Below are positions 62,801 to 64,000 of a stretch of DNA of 64,000 bases, in pieces. Below the pieces are notes generated by a model. That model searched no databases. It saw only the letters and a program-made list of their open reading frames with translations, and had not been told where the DNA came from. The stretch's first letter is position 1; the number at the start of each line of letters is the position of its first letter. The position numbers were made by a program, and so were the translations under genes. This stretch comes from Jidongwangia harbinensis (lineage in GTDB: Bacteria; Actinomycetota; Actinomycetes; Mycobacteriales; Micromonosporaceae), in NCBI RefSeq assembly GCF_020216025.1, contig NZ_JAIWNC010000045.1, forward strand, positions 1-64,000, in the 5' to 3' direction.

Positions 62801-63273
62801 GGATCGGTGGCGGCGGCCAGCAATTCCGGCGTCAGGGTCGGCACGCTGGCGCCGCTCGCCGGAGCTTGGGCGTCGATCTGCGGCGGGACGTTCGCGGCGA
62901 AGGTGCTCGCGTCCACGGCGCGCGGCGTCCTCGACTTCTTGACGGTGCGCTTCTCCGGTACGTCCGGTGGCAGCGCCCCGATGCCCTTGCCCGGGGCCCG
63001 GCCCGCGCCACCCTTCGCCCGGGTCGCGTCTGCCGGTGCCGGTCCGGTACCCGGCGACCCGCCGTCACGCTGCTGCGGCAGGCCCCGCAGGCTGTTGTCC
63101 ACCGCCGGCCGTGGCGGGTCCAGGTACGCCCGCACCGAGGCCAGCGCCGCGCCGAGGGACGGTCCCGGCTCCAGCTCATCGGCCAGTTCCAGCGGTACGG
63201 CACCGCTGACGGTCAACGACATCGTGGCGAGCAGACCCAGGGCTCGCCTGCGCATCGTGGATCTGGCGGACAT
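53872..63273 (-). CDS. RHS/YD-repeat polymorphic toxin with LamG modules and Hint domain
   Basis: 3,133 residues. A Sec-type signal (MRRRALGLLATMSLTVSGAV) begins at ATG 63273; a 9-codon longer start exists. Order, approximate residues: Pro-rich linker; fibronectin-like segment to 230; DUF6531-like RHS start; LamG-like 470-690; LamG-like 765-985; YD repeats 1010-1480; LamG-like 1490-1705; YD repeats 1715-2440; RHS core (YDPLGKVLASNG, LARWYNPDTGQFDSRDS, RFAYANNSPL) to 2545; Lys/Pro/Ala linker; hydrophobic helices 2660-2715; Hint domain from Cys2872 (FAPGTPVLMADGS) to the HNC ending at Cys3018; toxin tip 3019-3133. The tip (GRGIQKHSAP, DTLIQEILTDP, TFEGFL) resembles C-terminal RNase-type tips of other RHS/Cdi toxins, weakly. 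Hint cleavage probably frees it. Exported, anti-competitor role inferred. Confidence 0.93.
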   Translation of the reverse strand: MSARSTMRRRALGLLATMSLTVSGAVPLELADELEPGPSLGAALASVRAYLDPPRPAVDNSLRGLPQQRDGGSPGTGPAPADATRAKGGAGRAPGKGIGALPPDVPEKRTVKKSRTPRAVDASTFAANVPPQIDAQAPASGASVPTLTPELLAAATDPDGGPSAVRYSFTVYDAASTVVAQSGSIAARSWTVPAGVLRWGKTYVWTVSASDGSATSTSQELNSLVPRFPQPLITTGLSQNGGRGFDPNTRNFTTTVTDRTVPTVGPSLALERFYNTLDVRRDTAFGAGWSSILDAKATESRDRAGSVQGVVVTYPNGQEVGFGRNPDGRFVPPTGRFATFTAISGGYRLVDKDGTAYAFTQAAGAGQYRVTAITDAQNRALTFQYTAGRAESVTAASGRRLWIDWAQTGSGRWHVLYVSTERLDPDDPESSFTHEYHYGPDDELSRVCPPGNDGRCTVYQHTSASQYPSIVANAGPQSYWRLTESAGVTAASAVPTNQGVDNAGYTDVALGQPGPLVGATATAAGFNGTSSRVELPAKLDAATGVQSVALWFKAEPGDRGVLFGYSADPITNATTGKHFTPALYIGGSGRLHGGLWTGTTTTMATAGAVNDGKWHHVALVAGGGKQWLYLDGAEVGTKTAAVSIAGLTGSSRRYLGAGFNGAGWPDQPSATAAPSFFKGRIAEAARFDRPLTADEIATMHRAGTTDSHPVITILRPSGNATTRISYDRVDGTVDRMTDTDGGVWQLGKPTVSGSSKMYQASVLDARPADYWRFAESGTWRPVNQVIGDDAWYSDVGLGNSGGPFDDKVAHFDGEASYVGLGDGNVPQSGPVSVSLWFKMDAGTNTGGVLYSFQSHEIWNDPDEDTDNWVPALYVGRDGKLRGQFCYCGGATPVTTGGTVNDGQWHHVALAAGTGSTTLYLDGEPSGTVHRTVEQSEAGNAYVGAGTTLGWPSAATDSSNGFFPGHLAEFAYYRSELSADQAAGQFAARGRSTGPPVKTVITTDPNGKWLTDTYELPEDRRISTTDALGRTTRYGYDTGGFLRTVTDPNGHVTTEEHDVRGNVVSTSSCQNRAANRCSTVYYTYYPDSTSTVLTPDPRNDVMLTLRDGRSSSATDNRYLTTMTYDAKGNQTSVTDPLGRVTRTTYSDGTGAAVGGGLVPAGLPTAVTTPGGARRGVAYYRTGDVASVTEPTGKVTSYVYDLAGRVTDQTETTSSFPDGLSTHYGYDALSRMVWKVEPPVTNKVTGVVHTASTAMDYDADGFLIEQTAIDKTGGDASRTVLYTYNEHGQPSTVTDTSGNETHYTYDVRGNVRTETAPDGGVTRSGYDLNGHLTSTTEVGWTGDPNKPSPARDLVLETRTYDPAGRLASEIDAMNWVTSYTYTDNGLTATVTRRDPATGASFVAEDNAYDAAGNLVSQKTNNGVTLTTYTLDAAGRTTASALDPSGVNRITQYDYSDDDALLATNRRVGTGAVEERLTYAYDAAGNQISEALWLSGADRAARWRLDGLTDGRAADDVGNGALTPAPGVTFSTERDGAAILNGTDGRLTSAATPVDSSRSFTVAAWVKLGATGRTGQAVSADGNKQSPFQLRYDTTVNRWQFITSQSDSATPGAIASTSTSTPSTGTWTHLAGVYDAGTQTMRLYVNGTLEDTDTGARPFVSSGGTTVGAGRWNGTVTDFWQGQVDDVQLYQKALTGNEVGAVRNGGGPGGDARVVRTSYRVDEGGFVRAATRPNGDTTDYTYDQGDRLAVVAEPPAASETGGGTPVRSRATSTTGYNTFGNAVDERDAAGRRTTHTYDAADRPTETRWESYLAPGVSTPVVPRLTRTYDKLGQLLSLTDGLQRTSSFAYDQLGRLVKQTEPGGAVTRHTYDLIGDRLSTTAPSGAVSTATYDYLGRTVTSTDVVRQDNTNYTTSYGYAPGGWRGSVRSPAGVTESVTYNAVGQVVSGTDGANSVTRLYYDALGRQDVTILPNGTELGTAFDKASRPVETWELAPGGDFLAGTFAEYDLAGNTTATVDERGTRTTYAYDAAGQLTSQRRPVSASQAIQTSFGYDAVGNTTRFTNGRGNSFVTTYNSMNLPESLIEPATTRYPGAADRTFTRVYDAAGRVVADRSPGNVNTAYEYDAAGNLTRHSGTGAEAATTDRVFDYDADGRLTSASAPGGTNTFGYDDRDLLRTTAGPSGAATLTYNPDGRPASRTDAAGATSYTYDSAGRLGTLASTGAGLSASFGYNALSQPTAIRYAGGNTRTFEYDAFRRLSRDQLHTPAGAEVAAIDYQYDVAGNLTDKTTTGFGGTTENSYTYDLAGQLTSWDNGVSKVAYEYDAAGNRTRIGNRTLTYDARNQLMSSSDGTQYAYTARGTLAETGKTGTTTLTRADAFGQIISQQAPNGQTQTYAYDALGRVMRTGFAYSGLGNTLASDGASSYVRDPFDDLFGTVTGGTARYSWTDRHTDQVGQFTATGATLTGATTYDPLGKVLASNGMSGSLGYQQEWTDTSTGRVNMLARWYNPDTGQFDSRDSVTTSPTPDPVSANRFAYANNSPLLSIDPTGHDADEPDRLITVNPGGVTRQAVRPGKVGGGIQGAAGKQTGGPKKLTPPKKVTPPKKVAPAKKATAKKPAATGKKSEGKAAAETKATQKKVVEKAKQDGSMSFLDRARQLVTDPASSIRDAAKWIEDNSDLILEVAAVAAMITAGVACAVITAGTAAALCVVGTAALINLTKDALQGDIKNNGDIFQSLGEGAVTGLMDRFGGRFIGRFAGPLVSRVSSTTVGRVVTSRGGEAFTSSLVDVTSQLVTTGKVDLSDVAVAALTDAVLPGSRGRRAIPSRRGATPTTTSGGPSDPGGALPAGQDLSPGTGPLSRSSSPLTARDTTSPSVSCRTGNSFAPGTPVLMADGSTKPIRDVKVGDRVRSTDPASGLTGSREVTAVHVNHDRKLTDLTVRTRDGGKAVVHTTRHHEIWNSTTATWDGAGELRADTELHALDGRTTVLAKRNFNGARDMHDLTVEQIHTYYVLAGETPVLVHNCGLDNAGADDLYKLATNGGSPSRLSPAGRGIQKHSAPNRPQAQRDKYDYGANNNSDRNEVGDTLIQEILTDPNASRTVNHGAPAHYGGSQLDIRMGNGIGARWSMRGGGMTFEGFL

Positions 63274-63315
63274 GGCACCCCGTTCAGTTCGGTCGTGCAC
63301 TCCTGATGTGGGGAG

Positions 63316-63346
63316 TTGACCAAGTCGGCCGCCGTCCGGCTACCGT
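63316..63346 (+). promoter_or_regulatory. Candidate promoter of the HTH/membrane gene
   Basis: TTGACC (63316-63321), 19-base spacer, TACCGT (63341-63346), reading right, about 50 bases before ATG 63395. Matches the TTGAC/TAnnnT housekeeping pattern of actinobacteria. It lies in the 121-base gap between divergent genes. Confidence 0.4.
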
Positions 63347-63364
63347 CCGGATCATGTCCGTACT

Positions 63365-63383
63365 GTTCGGAACGGTTCCGAAC
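63365..63383. promoter_or_regulatory. Perfect inverted repeat GTTCGGAAC-G-GTTCCGAAC
   Basis: Nine-base arms with a one-base spacer, 11 bases before the HTH/membrane gene and about 90 bases upstream of the RHS toxin start. The dyad and position suit a dimeric repressor controlling one or both divergent genes, perhaps the adjacent HTH protein itself. Confidence 0.6.
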
Positions 63384-63394
63384 ACCGAGGTGGC

Positions 63395-64000
63395 ATGGCG
63401 GCATCGATTACCGTGCAAGCCGTGATCCGAAAGCTGAGGTTCGACTTCACCGTCCACTCGCCACTCCGGACCCCCGAAGACTTCGTCGCCGAGCTCCGCA
63501 GGCTGCGCGCGCAGGTCGGTGATCCGTCGTTCCGGAACCTCCACCGCATCGCCGGGGAACGGATCGCGGACGCGCCGAACGGCCACCGGATGGACCCGCT
63601 CTCGCCGAGCACCACCTCCGAGATCCTCGGCGGGAAACGGTTGCCCCGACTGCCCCGCCTGGAGTTCGTCGAGTCGTACGTGACGGCGTGCCTGAGCTTC
63701 CACGGTGTGGACGGTCCGGCCACCACCGCCGAGGTCGAACGATGGCGCGAACGATGGCACTCACTCGCTACCCGCGAACAGCAGGAGGAGCCCGCGCCCG
63801 TGGACGCGCCGCGACCGCGCCGTCCACTGACCCGGCTGCTCGTGGTCGTCGCCTTCCTGGCCGGTCTCGGCGTCGGCATCGGGGTCAGCCGGAGCTGGCC
63901 GGCCGACCGGTCGGCGGCTGCCAGTGTGACGGCGCCCGCCGAGCCCAGCACCGAGGCACCGGACGTCTGCCTGGCCCAGGGAACAACACTTCCCACCGGC
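63395..64000 (+). CDS. HTH-domain protein with one membrane helix (3' partial)
   Basis: 202 codons to the window edge, still open. The N-terminus (TPEDFVAELRRLRAQVGDPSFRNL, then STTSEILGGKRLPRLPRLEFV) follows the XRE-like N-terminal HTH common in Micromonosporales membrane-anchored proteins. A membrane helix (LLVVVAFLAGLGVGIGV) lies near 157-175 with an outside Ala/Pro/Thr segment after it. It could couple an external signal to DNA or to a partner protein. ATG 63395 has GAGG 5 bases before it; GTG 63422 is the alternative. Confidence 0.75.
   Translation, partial: MAASITVQAVIRKLRFDFTVHSPLRTPEDFVAELRRLRAQVGDPSFRNLHRIAGERIADAPNGHRMDPLSPSTTSEILGGKRLPRLPRLEFVESYVTACLSFHGVDGPATTAEVERWRERWHSLATREQQEEPAPVDAPRPRRPLTRLLVVVAFLAGLGVGIGVSRSWPADRSAAASVTAPAEPSTEAPDVCLAQGTTLPTG

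Noticed and set aside
1..64000. CRISPR arrays, tRNA or rRNA genes, complete insertion sequences, att sites
   Set aside because: None seen on reading both strands; the only long repeats are inside the NRPS and RHS genes.

Overview
The window is GC-rich actinobacterial DNA. Translationally coupled start/stop overlaps, GTG starts, a large ATP-binding LuxR-type (LAL) regulator and a helix-turn-helix plus one-membrane-helix protein at the right edge fit a Micromonosporales organism such as Actinoplanes or Micromonospora. That placement is an inference from style, not from a marker gene.

Region 1 (1 to about 31.9 kb) is a hybrid NRPS-PKS biosynthetic cluster cut off at its left end. One coupled plus-strand run encodes: an NRPS (C-A-T-C-A-T-C plus a fused Fe(II)/2-oxoglutarate oxygenase); a one-module PKS (KS-AT-KR-T, with a KR that looks dead); a serine hydroxymethyltransferase-like PLP enzyme lacking the folate-site glutamate; a second NRPS (C-A-T-C); a homoserine dehydrogenase without a regulatory domain; a VioC-like amino-acid hydroxylase; a stand-alone ACT-domain protein; a thioesterase fused to a methyltransferase; a second TauD-type oxygenase; and an SbnB/SbnA-like pair for L-2,3-diaminopropionate. 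Convergent to it, and overlapping its last gene by 111 bp, lies a stand-alone A-T protein with its LAL regulator upstream. The diaminopropionate pair, the VioC-like hydroxylase and the stand-alone A-T protein together recall tuberactinomycin (viomycin/capreomycin) logic, but the PKS module, SHMT homologue and homoserine dehydrogenase do not, and I cannot match the cluster to a known product.

Region 2 (about 32 to 40.7 kb) is a patchwork of short genes and remnants: a metallo-beta-lactamase-fold hydrolase with a strong terminator hairpin, a YdcF-like fragment, a P-loop kinase, a SipW-type signal peptidase operon with two small exported proteins, a DUF4240-like fragment, an ADP-ribosylglycohydrolase, a membrane diguanylate cyclase and a SUKH-family protein.

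Region 3 (about 40.7 to 52.4 kb) looks like a catabolic regulon. A GntR/FCD regulator, a DJ-1/PfpI protein and an alpha/beta hydrolase run left. A binding-protein ABC importer with two permeases and two ATPases, an aldehyde dehydrogenase and an iron-type alcohol dehydrogenase run right. A YwqG-like (DUF1963) protein follows.

Region 4 (about 52.4 to 64 kb) has a gene-poor 1 kb stretch, then a secreted RHS/YD-repeat polymorphic toxin of about 3,130 residues with three LamG-like modules, a Hint autoprocessing domain and a 115-residue C-terminal toxin. Its probable immunity gene overlaps the toxin stop codon. A perfect 9-1-9 inverted repeat lies between the toxin gene and a divergent HTH/membrane protein that runs off the right end.
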